From the NCBI RefSeq assembly GCF_017302315.1, contig NZ_JAFLDT010000009.1, positions 1 to 64,000 on the forward strand: DNA of 64,000 nt. The letters run 5' to 3'. Position 1 is the stretch's first letter. Each line of letters opens with the position of its first letter. The translations under genes were made by a program, and so were the position numbers. Origin of the DNA: Zoogloea sp. GTDB taxonomy: Bacteria; Pseudomonadota; Gammaproteobacteria; Burkholderiales; Rhodocyclaceae. Of this stretch, positions 43,690-51,666 are shown piece by piece. Under the pieces are notes generated by a model that made no database searches, was not told the DNA's origin, and worked only from the letters and a program-made list of their open reading frames with translations.

Positions 43690-45308
43690 ACAACGGGGTA
43701 TGTACCAATCTGCCAAGCCTGTGCAGCAAGGCAGCCTCGAAGGAATCCATCGTCATGAGCACGCCGGATGCCCGCTGCCCGGAATGCAATGCGTCTCTGA
43801 TGGTGGCGGGCGGCAATAGCCGAAACGCCACGAACACCAAACTGATCATCTCGGTATTGGTGGGACTGCTGGTTCTTGCCCTCGGTGCCTTCTTTCTTCT
43901 CAAAGGCAATTCAGGCGGGACGACGACTCCCGCGGGTACGGGTACCACGCCACCGCTCTCCACGTCCCAACCCGATCTGCTGCAACTCCGCTTGTCCGGC
44001 TCGAACACGCTTGGTGCATCCCTTGCGCCCGCGCTGGTGGAGGCCTTCCTGAAGCAGGAGGGTTATGGGGAACTTCAGCGTCGTCCGGGCAAGGACCATG
44101 AAGAGTCTGAAATCCTCGCCAGCAGGGATGGAAAGAAGGTTCAGGTCCTGATTTCCGCCCATGGCTCGGGGACGGCGTTTTCCGGGCTGCGTGACGGTAT
44201 TGCGGACGTCGGCATGTCATCCCGGCCCATCCGGAAGGAGGAGCTGGCCGAACTGGCAAAGCTCGGCGACATGGGGGCAGGCAACTCGGAATTCGTGGTC
44301 GCTCTTGATGGCGTGGCCGTCCTGGTGAATCCGGCAAACCGGGTGGACAAGTTGTCCATCCAGCAACTGCGGGGGCTGTTCTCGGGGAAGATCACCGACT
44401 GGAGCATGGTCGGCGGCGCACCCGGCCCGGTGCGGATCCATGCCCGCGACGAAAAGTCGGGCACCTTCGATACCTTCAAGACACTTGTCCTGAACGGCGA
44501 CAGGATTCTCGACACGGCGAAACGCTACGAGGACAGTCAGGCGCTTTCCGATGCCGTGGCAGAAGAAGCCGGTGCCATCGGCTTTGTCGGTCTGCCCTAT
44601 ATCCGCAAGGCCAAGGCCATCGCAGTCTCCGCCGATGCCCGTTCCATGGCAATGCGCCCCACAAAACTGACGGTGGCAACCGAGGACTATCCCCTTACGC
44701 GCCGCCTGTTCCTGTATGTGCCGGCAGACGCTAACACCTTCGCCCGCAAGTTTGCAGACTTCGCGATTTCGGACATGGCCCAGGGGATTGCCGATCAGAT
44801 CGGCTTTGTGGGTCAGGTACCCGAAGAGGTCAAGGTCGTCGAGTCCGTCGTTTCCGATGGGGGCCAGCTCGCGCTTTCCCACCGGAAGCTGACTGCCCAG
44901 GCCCAGCGCCTGAGCGTCAACCTGCGTTTCCGGTTCGGATCCGCAGAGCTGGACAACAAAGCACTTCAAGACGTCAAGCGTCTGGTCAGGTACTTTGAAA
45001 AGCCCGATCGGCGGGATCTGAAGGTCATGCTTTTGGGGTTTGCCGACAACATCGGCTCGGAATGCATCAACCTTTCGGTTTCACAGAAGCGCGCCGACAC
45101 GGTCTCAAGAGAGCTTGAAAGCTATGGCGTCAAAGCCGCCATAGCCCATGGATTCGGGGAGCTCTCGCCCGTCGCCGACAACTCGACCGACACCGGTCGG
45201 GAAAAGAACCGCCGGGTGGAAGTCTGGATCACCCGCGACGCCGTTGCAGCCCCGGGCAACCCGTCCTGCGAAAACGACCGGAAGCGCCAGGGGCGACGAG
45301 CGCCCTGA
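43686..45308 (+). CDS. Zinc-ribbon/TM/PstS-like binding domain/OmpA domain protein
   Basis: 540 aa. The N-terminal cytoplasmic zinc ribbon (CTNLPSLCSKA...CPECNAS, residues 6-37) supports the start at 43686. One TM follows at 54-74 (LIISVLVGLLVLALGAFFLL), then a PstS-like substrate-binding domain (about 98-370; RLSGSNTLGASLAPALVEAFL, DEKSGTFDTFKTL). A C-terminal OmpA peptidoglycan-binding domain (about 420-535; RFGSAELDN, LGFADNIGS, LSVSQKRADTV, DTGREKNRRVEV) ends it. It thus connects a cytoplasmic zinc domain to the cell wall with a ligand sensor between. Coupled to the tubulin-like gene upstream. Ligand, probably an oxyanion, is inferred from PstS similarity only. Confidence 0.85.
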   Translation: MNNGVCTNLPSLCSKAASKESIVMSTPDARCPECNASLMVAGGNSRNATNTKLIISVLVGLLVLALGAFFLLKGNSGGTTTPAGTGTTPPLSTSQPDLLQLRLSGSNTLGASLAPALVEAFLKQEGYGELQRRPGKDHEESEILASRDGKKVQVLISAHGSGTAFSGLRDGIADVGMSSRPIRKEELAELAKLGDMGAGNSEFVVALDGVAVLVNPANRVDKLSIQQLRGLFSGKITDWSMVGGAPGPVRIHARDEKSGTFDTFKTLVLNGDRILDTAKRYEDSQALSDAVAEEAGAIGFVGLPYIRKAKAIAVSADARSMAMRPTKLTVATEDYPLTRRLFLYVPADANTFARKFADFAISDMAQGIADQIGFVGQVPEEVKVVESVVSDGGQLALSHRKLTAQAQRLSVNLRFRFGSAELDNKALQDVKRLVRYFEKPDRRDLKVMLLGFADNIGSECINLSVSQKRADTVSRELESYGVKAAIAHGFGELSPVADNSTDTGREKNRRVEVWITRDAVAAPGNPSCENDRKRQGRRAP

Positions 45309-45337
45309 CACTCCGCCACTGTTCCGGCCCGACCGGA

Positions 45338-46825
45338 TCAGACCTCCTGCTTGCGCGGGCGGCGGTTGCGGGCGGGCGGTTTGCGGACAGGCGCTTCGGC
45401 TCCATCATCGGCCGGGGAAGGCGCCGGTGCTTCGGCAGGTGAAGACTCGCCGGGTGCATCCGTTGCACCATTGACGGCCTTGCGCGTTCCGCGACCTTTG
45501 CGACGGGTTTCGGGGCGGGGCTCCATTTCAGGCGCCGCCTCAGCCACCCCGGCGGGGGGAGCCTCGGCAGCCGGCTCGACGGCCTCGGCATTCTTGCGGC
45601 CACGGCGACGGCTCGTCTTGGCTACGGGTGCTGCCTCAGGGGTCTCCGGCGTGGCTGCGGGTTCCGGGGATGCCTGGGAGGCCTCGGCTTCAACGACTAC
45701 CGGCACAGGTGCGGCGGTGGCATCGCCACCCGCTCCACGCCCCCGATGGCGAGATCGGCGGGCCTCGGTTGGTTCGGCCGGTTCGGCCTGGGGGGCAAAC
45801 TCGGACTGGGCCACATGCTCGGCGTAGGCCGCTTCCAGCTCGTTACGGGCGGCCGTCAGGTCATCGACCCTGGGCTTGTTGCCGCCCCGTCCACCACGGC
45901 GGGACGAACGACGGGATTCCGCCGGCTCGGCCGCAACGTTTTCGGTCTGCCCTTCGGCAATCACCGCCGGTTCGGTGGCCGGCTGCTCGGCACGGACAAC
46001 GGCGCCGCCGGAGCGATAGACATAGGTGCCGGATTTCTCGTCCCGGCCGAACTCCAGCAGCCCGCGGGACTGGGCTTCTTCCAGGAGATTACCAAAGGCA
46101 CGGAAGCCGTAGCGGGTTTCGCTGAAGTCGGGCTTGCGGCGCTTGATGGCTTCCTTGAGCACCGAGGCCCAGATCTTGCCGGTATCGCCCCGCTCCGCCA
46201 GCAAGGCCTCGAAGGTTTCGACCGCGATTTCCACCGCCCGGGTGCGCCGTGCATCCACTTCGTCCTTACGGCGCTTCTCCTCTTCTGGGCTGCGCCGGCT
46301 GGGCTGCTGGGTTTCCCGGGGCTCGCGACGGGCCGCCACCTGGCGCGTCTCGCGGACCAGATCATCGTAGAAAATGAACTCATCGCAGTTGGCGATGAGC
46401 AGGTCGGAAGTGGATTGCTTGACCCCTACGCCGATCACCTGCTTGGCGTTTTCGCGCAGCTTGGACACCAGCGGTGAGAAGTCAGAATCGCCACTGATGA
46501 TGACAAAGGTATTGACGTGGCTCTTGGTGTAGCACAGGTCAAGGGCGTCCACAACAAGGCGGATGTCAGCGGAATTCTTGCCGGACTGGCGCACATGGGG
46601 GATCTCGATCAGCTCGAAGTTGGCTTCGTGCATGGTCGCCTTGAAGCCCTTGTAGCGGTCCCAGTCGCAATAAGCCTTCTTGACGACAATGCTGCCCTTG
46701 AGAAGCAGGCGCTCGAGAACGAGCTTGATGTCGAACTTTTCGTAGTTCGCATCGCGCACGCCCAGGGCCACGTTCTCGAAGTCACAGAACAGGGCCATGC
46801 TGACATTTTCGGGGGATGAGGCCAT
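45338..46825 (-). CDS. NYN-domain nuclease with OST-HTH/LOTUS domain
   Basis: 495 aa. Residues 1-155 form a NYN (PIN-like) ribonuclease domain: MALFCDFENVALGVRD, FVIISGDSDFSPLVSKLRE and a final acidic motif NCDEFIFYDD. A LOTUS/OST-HTH domain occupies about 200-270 (IWASVLKEAIKRRKPDFSE, GFRAFGNLLEEAQSRGLLEF). The rest is an Ala/Pro/Glu/Arg-rich disordered tail with RRGRGGNKPR-type basic clusters ending RNRRPRKQEV, suited to RNA binding. Probable RNA metabolism or maturation role. Converges on the tubulin-like operon. Confidence 0.85.
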   Translation of the reverse strand: MASSPENVSMALFCDFENVALGVRDANYEKFDIKLVLERLLLKGSIVVKKAYCDWDRYKGFKATMHEANFELIEIPHVRQSGKNSADIRLVVDALDLCYTKSHVNTFVIISGDSDFSPLVSKLRENAKQVIGVGVKQSTSDLLIANCDEFIFYDDLVRETRQVAARREPRETQQPSRRSPEEEKRRKDEVDARRTRAVEIAVETFEALLAERGDTGKIWASVLKEAIKRRKPDFSETRYGFRAFGNLLEEAQSRGLLEFGRDEKSGTYVYRSGGAVVRAEQPATEPAVIAEGQTENVAAEPAESRRSSRRGGRGGNKPRVDDLTAARNELEAAYAEHVAQSEFAPQAEPAEPTEARRSRHRGRGAGGDATAAPVPVVVEAEASQASPEPAATPETPEAAPVAKTSRRRGRKNAEAVEPAAEAPPAGVAEAAPEMEPRPETRRKGRGTRKAVNGATDAPGESSPAEAPAPSPADDGAEAPVRKPPARNRRPRKQEV

Positions 46826-46884
46826 GACGGGCTCCGGGTAGGGACGTGAATGCTGCGCAGGGTACGCCCAAATGCCGGCGAAGT

Positions 46885-46900
46885 CGCGCCTTTGGGCGCG
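46885..46900 (-). terminator. Short GC hairpin after the GspE-like gene
   Basis: CGCGCC/GGCGCG with a 4-nt loop lies 6 bp past the stop of the leftward ATPase gene. No U-tract is present, so this is only a candidate. Confidence 0.35.
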
Positions 46901-46905
46901 AACGC

Positions 46906-48714
46906 TCAGCTGCCTTCGTTGTTCTCGGCGGGGGGTGCGATCTTCACCACCTCTTCCAGGGTCGTGATCCCGGCCGCCACCTTGAGGGCACCGGACAAGC
47001 GCAGGGGCTTCATGCCCTCCCGGATGGCAATCTCGCGCACCCGGGCGATATCCACCGCGGCGCCCACCGCCTTACGCACTTCCGGTGACATGAGCAGGAT
47101 CTCATACAGGCCGATACGCCCCATGTAGCCCGTCATGCGGCATTCCATGCAGCCGACGGCCTTGTGGATGCGGCTTGGCCGGGGCGCTTTCCAGGGTGTC
47201 ACCAGGTGATCCCAGATGGCTTCCTCCTCGGGGCTTGGCGGATGGGGCTGCTTGCAGTGGGGGCACAGGATGCGCACCAGGCGCTGGGCCATGATGCCGA
47301 GCAGGGTGGCGTTGAGCAGATAGGCCGGCACCCCCAGGTCGAGCATACGTGTGACCGCCAACGGGGCGTCGTTGGTATGCAGCGTGGACAGCACCAAGTG
47401 ACCGGTAAGGGCCGCCTGGATGGCCATCTCGGCGGTCTCCAGGTCGCGGATCTCACCCACCATGATGATGTCCGGGTCTTGTCGCATCAGGGCGCGTACC
47501 CCATCGGCAAAGCCCAGTTCGATGGCCGGCGTCACCTGCATCTGGTTGAAGGCCGGCTCCACCATCTCGATGGGATCCTCGATGGTGCACACGTTCACCT
47601 CGGGAGTGGCAAGCTGCTTGAGGGTCGAATACAGGGTGGTGGTCTTGCCGGAGCCAGTCGGGCCGGTGACCAGGATGATGCCGTGGGGCTTGCTGGAAAT
47701 GGCGTGCCAGCGCGCTTCGTCCTGTTCGGAAAAGCCCAGTTCGGCCATGTTGCGCACCAGCACTTCGGGGTCGAAGATGCGCATCACGAGTTTCTCGCCG
47801 AAGGCCGTGGGCAGGGTGGACAGGCGCAACTCGACTTCCTTGCCACTGCTCACCCGGGTCTTGATGCGGCCGTCCTGGGGCCGGCGTTTTTCCACCACAT
47901 CCATGCGACCGAGGATCTTGATGCGGCTGGTCATGGCCGTGAGCACTGGCATGGGCATCTGATAGACCTGATGGAGGACGCCATCAATGCGAAAGCGCAC
48001 CAGGCCCATGTCGCGGCGCGGCTCGATGTGGATGTCGCTGGCGCGCTGCTCGAAGGCGTATTGCCACAGCCAGTCCACGATGTTGACGATGTGGCGGTCG
48101 TTGGCATCGAACTGGCGGTTGCCCTGGCCAAGCTCCACCAGTTGCTCAAAGGACGAGAGGCCGGCTCCCGAATGCCCGCTGCTCTGGGCGGCGTTCTTGA
48201 CCGAGCGGGCCAGGTTGTAGAACTCCACCAGGTAGCGCGCCACGTCGGCCGGATTGGCCACCACCCGGCGGATATCCTTCTTCAGGTAACCGGCCACTTC
48301 CTTTTCCCATTCCCGCAGGTAGGGCTGGGTGGTGGCAACGACCACTTCGCGCAGGCCCACCTGCACCGGCAGCACCCCGAAACGGGTGGCGTAGGCCGAG
48401 GACATCACCGCGGTCACGGCGGCGAAATCGATCTTCAGGGGGTCGATGCGGTAGTAGTCCAGCTCCACCTTGCCGGCAAGCCACTCGGTAAGTTCCTCGA
48501 GGCCGAGCACCCGGTGGGGTGGCAGCCTGGAGGCCCATTTCTGGTTGGCAATGGTGATCAGCGGGTGGGCATCGGACGGTTTGATACCGTTGGCAAGGCG
48601 CAGATTGTCAGCGTCGGCTGGGTCCACCATCCGGTCGGTGGTAAGCAGATCGAGCACTTCGGCGAGGCTCAGCCGGTGTTCATGGACAGTGGCGGTTCGC
48701 AGCGAGGACGGCAT
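46906..48714 (-). CDS. GspE/PulE-family secretion or pilus ATPase
   Basis: 602 aa from ATG 48714 (the frame extends to 48921 but without a good start). An N-terminal MshEN-like region about 1-190 is followed by the ATPase core: Walker A ILVTGPTGSGKTTTLYSTL, Asp box CTIEDPIEMVE, Walker B DPDIIMVGEIRD, His box HLVLSTLHTNDA, and a zinc knuckle CPHCKQ...CMECRMTGY. It powers type II secretion or type IV pilus assembly. No other secretion gene is adjacent, so it is an orphan copy. Confidence 0.9.
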   Translation of the reverse strand: MPSSLRTATVHEHRLSLAEVLDLLTTDRMVDPADADNLRLANGIKPSDAHPLITIANQKWASRLPPHRVLGLEELTEWLAGKVELDYYRIDPLKIDFAAVTAVMSSAYATRFGVLPVQVGLREVVVATTQPYLREWEKEVAGYLKKDIRRVVANPADVARYLVEFYNLARSVKNAAQSSGHSGAGLSSFEQLVELGQGNRQFDANDRHIVNIVDWLWQYAFEQRASDIHIEPRRDMGLVRFRIDGVLHQVYQMPMPVLTAMTSRIKILGRMDVVEKRRPQDGRIKTRVSSGKEVELRLSTLPTAFGEKLVMRIFDPEVLVRNMAELGFSEQDEARWHAISSKPHGIILVTGPTGSGKTTTLYSTLKQLATPEVNVCTIEDPIEMVEPAFNQMQVTPAIELGFADGVRALMRQDPDIIMVGEIRDLETAEMAIQAALTGHLVLSTLHTNDAPLAVTRMLDLGVPAYLLNATLLGIMAQRLVRILCPHCKQPHPPSPEEEAIWDHLVTPWKAPRPSRIHKAVGCMECRMTGYMGRIGLYEILLMSPEVRKAVGAAVDIARVREIAIREGMKPLRLSGALKVAAGITTLEEVVKIAPPAENNEGS

Positions 48715-48826
48715 CGGACAGGGCCGGCGGGGAAGCGAGTCGCCCCACCAGGTGCGGGTTGAGTGCAGGCGTCGAGCATAAGCGCAATCCACCCGTCCCG
48801 GCCGATTTTTTTTTCGGCTTTTTACC

Positions 48827-48997
48827 CTACCAGCCGCGATACCCACGCCGGTAGCCCGGACCCGGCGCGGGTGGCACCACCACCACCGGCGGTGCGGAAT
48901 AGTGACGATGCCCATAGCCATGGCCGTGGCCGACCGGAAGAACGACGCAGGCGCTCAGGGAGGAGGCGGCCAGAACAATGCAGATCAGGCGTTTCAT
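48827..48997 (-). CDS. Small His/Gly/Pro-rich lipoprotein (56 aa)
   Basis: Too short for routine gene calling. The product begins MKRLICIVLAASSLSACVV, a signal peptide with lipobox LSAC, and continues with a His/Gly-rich segment (GHGHGYGHRHY) and a Pro/Val/Tyr-rich tail ending YRRGYRGW. The ATG at 48997 follows a purine-rich stretch. The His cluster could bind metal; no known family. The gene lies in the 440-bp gap between the GspE-like and ComEA-like genes. Confidence 0.6.
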   Translation of the reverse strand: MKRLICIVLAASSLSACVVLPVGHGHGYGHRHYSAPPVVVVPPAPGPGYRRGYRGW

Positions 48998-49153
48998 GAT
49001 TTCACTCCAGAAAAGGGTTGCCCCTCATCAACGCCGCAGTGCTTCCGCAGTTGCAAGGCAATCGTCTCCGGATGTTGCAGACCATTGAATTCAACTTGCA
49101 AATGACATATGGATTGACATTAAAATGTCATGGTCATTCAACCGGAGACCACC

Positions 49154-49423
49154 ATGAAGCGCTTCCTTTCCTTCCTCACCCTGGGCTTTGCCGGCATCAA
49201 CCTGGCTTTTGCCGCGGTCAACATCAACACCGCCACGCCGGCGGAACTCGATGGCGTAAAGGGCATCGGCCCGGCCAAGGCACAGGCGATCGTGGACTAC
49301 CGCAGTAAGAACGGCCCCTTCAAGAGTGTGGACGACCTCAAGAACATCAAGGGCTTCGGCGACAAGAACCTTGCCAAACTGAAGGGAGAGCTGACGGTGA
49401 CGGGGGGAGAAGCGAAGAAGTAA
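49154..49423 (+). CDS. ComEA-like helix-hairpin-helix DNA-binding protein
   Basis: 89 aa. A signal peptide (MKRFLSFLTLGFAGINLAFA) is followed by a ComEA domain with two helix-hairpin-helix motifs: NINTATPAELDGVKGIGPAKAQAIVDYR (first HhH VKGIGPAKA) and LKNIKGFGDKNLAKL (second, IKGFGDKNL). It binds DNA in the periplasm, as in DNA uptake or processing. The ATG follows GGAG. A palindrome TGACATTAAAATGTCA (49115-49130) lies 24 bp upstream. Confidence 0.87.
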   Translation: MKRFLSFLTLGFAGINLAFAAVNINTATPAELDGVKGIGPAKAQAIVDYRSKNGPFKSVDDLKNIKGFGDKNLAKLKGELTVTGGEAKK

Positions 49424-49464
49424 TGCTGGCGTGAATGGCTGGGCTGGAGACACAGTCCGGCCAT

Positions 49465-50811
49465 TCAGGGGCAATCCGGCAGTTCTACCGCCTGTCGGCC
49501 CGACAGGCAACGTAACAAGGTGGCGAACAGTTCCTCCGGGTCCACCGGCTTGGTCATGAAACCGTCCATTCCCGCCGCTCCGCAACGAATCCGGTCTTCG
49601 GCAAGGGCATTGCCTGTCATGGCGACGATCTGCGCATTGCATCCCCCCGCCCGAAGCGCGCGGCTGGCCTCGATGCCATCCATGATCGGCAGTTGCATAT
49701 CCATCAGGATCACTGCATAGACACCAGTCAGTCCCATCTCAACGGCCTGCATGCCATTGATGGCAAGGTCAGGTTCGAGCCCCACATCACGAAGTAACTC
49801 CAATCCCACTTCCTGATTCACCGGCTCGTCCTCGACCAACAAGACCCGGGTGCCGTGAAAATGCCTCACGAGCATCTCCTCTGCCACCGAATGGACTGCT
49901 GACGTAGCCTGGGTCGCAGCCCCCTGCTGCAAGCTCACCGTCAGCCAGAACCGGCTCCCCCTTCCCGGCACGCTCTCGGCGCCCACCTCCCCTCCCATGG
50001 CCTCCACGATTTTCCGGGTTACCGACAATCCCAGGCCGGTGCCGCCGAAGCGGCGGGTCGTGGAGCCCTCTGCCTGTTCGAAGGGTTGGAAAAGATGTGG
50101 CAAGTGTGCGGAACTGATGCCTACTCCGGTGTCCACGACCTGGAAGTGCAAGACGAATCCGGAGGCATTCCGGGCTTCAACCCGGCCGCTCAGGCTCACA
50201 CTACCTGCATCGGTGAACTTGGCTGCGTTGCTGAGGTAGTTGAGCAGTGCCTGATTCAGGCGGGTATCGTCCCCACGCAGGAACTCCGGCATGTCTTCCA
50301 TCACTACCTGGAACACCACACCCTTGGTTCCCAGGCTGTCACCGATAACGCTGACCAAGCTGTCGATCATGTCGGAAAGGCGGAAATCCCTGGACTCCAG
50401 CACCAGTTTTCCGGCCTCTATCTTCGACAGATCCAGGACATCTCCCAGTACCGCCAGGAGATACCGCGCGGCCCGGTCGATCCGATCAAGCTGTCCACTC
50501 TGGCGCTGCGTCGTTCCGGCACGCCGCATCAAGTGCGCCATGCCGAGGATGGCATTGAGCGGCGACCGGATCTCATGGCTGACGCTCGCCAGGAACGCAC
50601 TCTTGGCCTTCGTCGCAGCTTCTGCCTGCTCGGCGCGCTCGACCAATACGGCATTTTGAATCTGAAGTTCGCCTATGCGATGCGTGACATCACGCTTGAA
50701 CTTATCCTTCAGTCGGGCAAGCTCACGACGAAGAACATGCAACCACCAGGCCATGCCAACAAGCAGGCCAATCAAGAAAATGACGAGGAGATTCACTCCC
50801 GACACGGACAA
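49465..50811 (-). CDS. Hybrid sensor histidine kinase/receiver
   Basis: 448 aa. One N-terminal TM (about 7-27), a coiled coil, HisKA (FLASVSHEIRSPLNAILGMAH, His about 80), HATPase_c (NYLSNAAKFTD, DTGVGIS, GTGLGLSVT) and a C-terminal receiver domain (VLLVEDEPVNQEV, phospho-Asp in VILMDMQLPIMDG, Lys in GFMTKPV). There is no separate input domain, so it probably relies on a partner. It is on the same strand as the following NarL-type regulator and PAS kinase and about 255 bp from them. Confidence 0.88.
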   Translation of the reverse strand: MSVSGVNLLVIFLIGLLVGMAWWLHVLRRELARLKDKFKRDVTHRIGELQIQNAVLVERAEQAEAATKAKSAFLASVSHEIRSPLNAILGMAHLMRRAGTTQRQSGQLDRIDRAARYLLAVLGDVLDLSKIEAGKLVLESRDFRLSDMIDSLVSVIGDSLGTKGVVFQVVMEDMPEFLRGDDTRLNQALLNYLSNAAKFTDAGSVSLSGRVEARNASGFVLHFQVVDTGVGISSAHLPHLFQPFEQAEGSTTRRFGGTGLGLSVTRKIVEAMGGEVGAESVPGRGSRFWLTVSLQQGAATQATSAVHSVAEEMLVRHFHGTRVLLVEDEPVNQEVGLELLRDVGLEPDLAINGMQAVEMGLTGVYAVILMDMQLPIMDGIEASRALRAGGCNAQIVAMTGNALAEDRIRCGAAGMDGFMTKPVDPEELFATLLRCLSGRQAVELPDCP

Positions 50812-51027
50812 GGCCCGTCAGGAGCACCTGAATCACCTGTCCGCGATGCATCCACAAGGGTGGCCGAAATCACGGGTTTTAGGGTGATAGCGGCAGCCAG
50901 GAAACGATACAGCACGGACCGAAAGAACAAAGAGGACGGCAAGGTCAAGGACGTACCCAAGTTCGAACCGGCAGGACATCATGTCCCGCCTTGTGGACGC
51001 CGCAAGCGTCTCAAACACCGGCCGTCT

Positions 51028-51053
51028 TGTCTGTCAGGCAAACCTGACAGACA
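51028..51053 (-). terminator. Perfect 11-bp hairpin downstream of the NarL-type regulator
   Basis: TGTCTGTCAGG (51028-51038) and CCTGACAGACA (51043-51053) form an uninterrupted stem with a 4-nt loop, 14 bp beyond the regulator's stop on the leftward strand. It lacks a U-tract but the position suggests a transcript end. Confidence 0.5.
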
Positions 51054-51066
51054 GGATCGAATCCTG

Positions 51067-51666
51067 TCAGGGTTTGCCGTGATGGATCGCCAGCGCAATA
51101 AGTTCGGCGTTGCTCTCCACCCCAAGCTTGTCGAGGATGCGGCGGCGGTAAGTGCTGACGCTCTTGGCACTGATGCCTAGCCGCTGGGCAATCTCGCTGG
51201 CAGGAGTCCCCATCAACAGGCCGGCAAGCACCTCGGCCTCGCGAGAGGACAGACCGGTAAATGGATCATCACCAGGGCGGGATGGAGGGAAAGCGCTGCG
51301 CCCGGATGCCACACGGCGCAGCGCATCAATGAGGGTCTGGCTGTCGGCATCCTTGCTGACGAACCCCTGACCGCCGGCGCGACGTACATAGTCGGCGTAC
51401 TGAGTAGCCGGGTACATGGAGAAAAACATCACCGGTGTCCGGACTCCCCTCGCTCGCAGGGACTCAAGGACTTCGATGCCCCGTCGGCCGGGCAAGGCAA
51501 CATCGAGAATCAGCAAATCCGGACCCAGACTCTCGGCCAGCCGTTCCGCGACAAGGCCATCCGCTGCTTCTCCTATGACCAGGAAATCGCCGCAGGAAGA
51601 CAGCATATCCCTCAGCCCTTGGCGCACGACCTCATGATCGTCAGCAATCACCACGCGGATCTTCAC
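51067..51666 (-). CDS. NarL/FixJ-family response regulator
   Basis: 199 aa. The receiver domain (RVVIADDHEVVRQGL, phospho-Asp in LLILDVALPGRRG, Lys in GFVSKDADS) is followed by a LuxR-type HTH (GLSSREAEVLAGLLMGTPASEIAQRL, ISAKSVSTYRRRILDKL). The ATG overlaps the stop of the upstream PAS kinase, its cognate partner. Controls unknown promoters, perhaps nearby genes. Confidence 0.92.
   Translation of the reverse strand: MKIRVVIADDHEVVRQGLRDMLSSCGDFLVIGEAADGLVAERLAESLGPDLLILDVALPGRRGIEVLESLRARGVRTPVMFFSMYPATQYADYVRRAGGQGFVSKDADSQTLIDALRRVASGRSAFPPSRPGDDPFTGLSSREAEVLAGLLMGTPASEIAQRLGISAKSVSTYRRRILDKLGVESNAELIALAIHHGKP

Noticed and set aside
48801..48823. Terminator GCCGA-T8-TCGGC-T5
   Set aside because: The T-tract follows the hairpin on the plus strand, but no plus-strand gene ends there; it may be incidental.
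49115..49130. Palindrome TGACATTAAAATGTCA as a regulator site for the ComEA-like gene
   Set aside because: Single short palindrome; could be operator but no supporting copy or known motif, so not listed as a feature.
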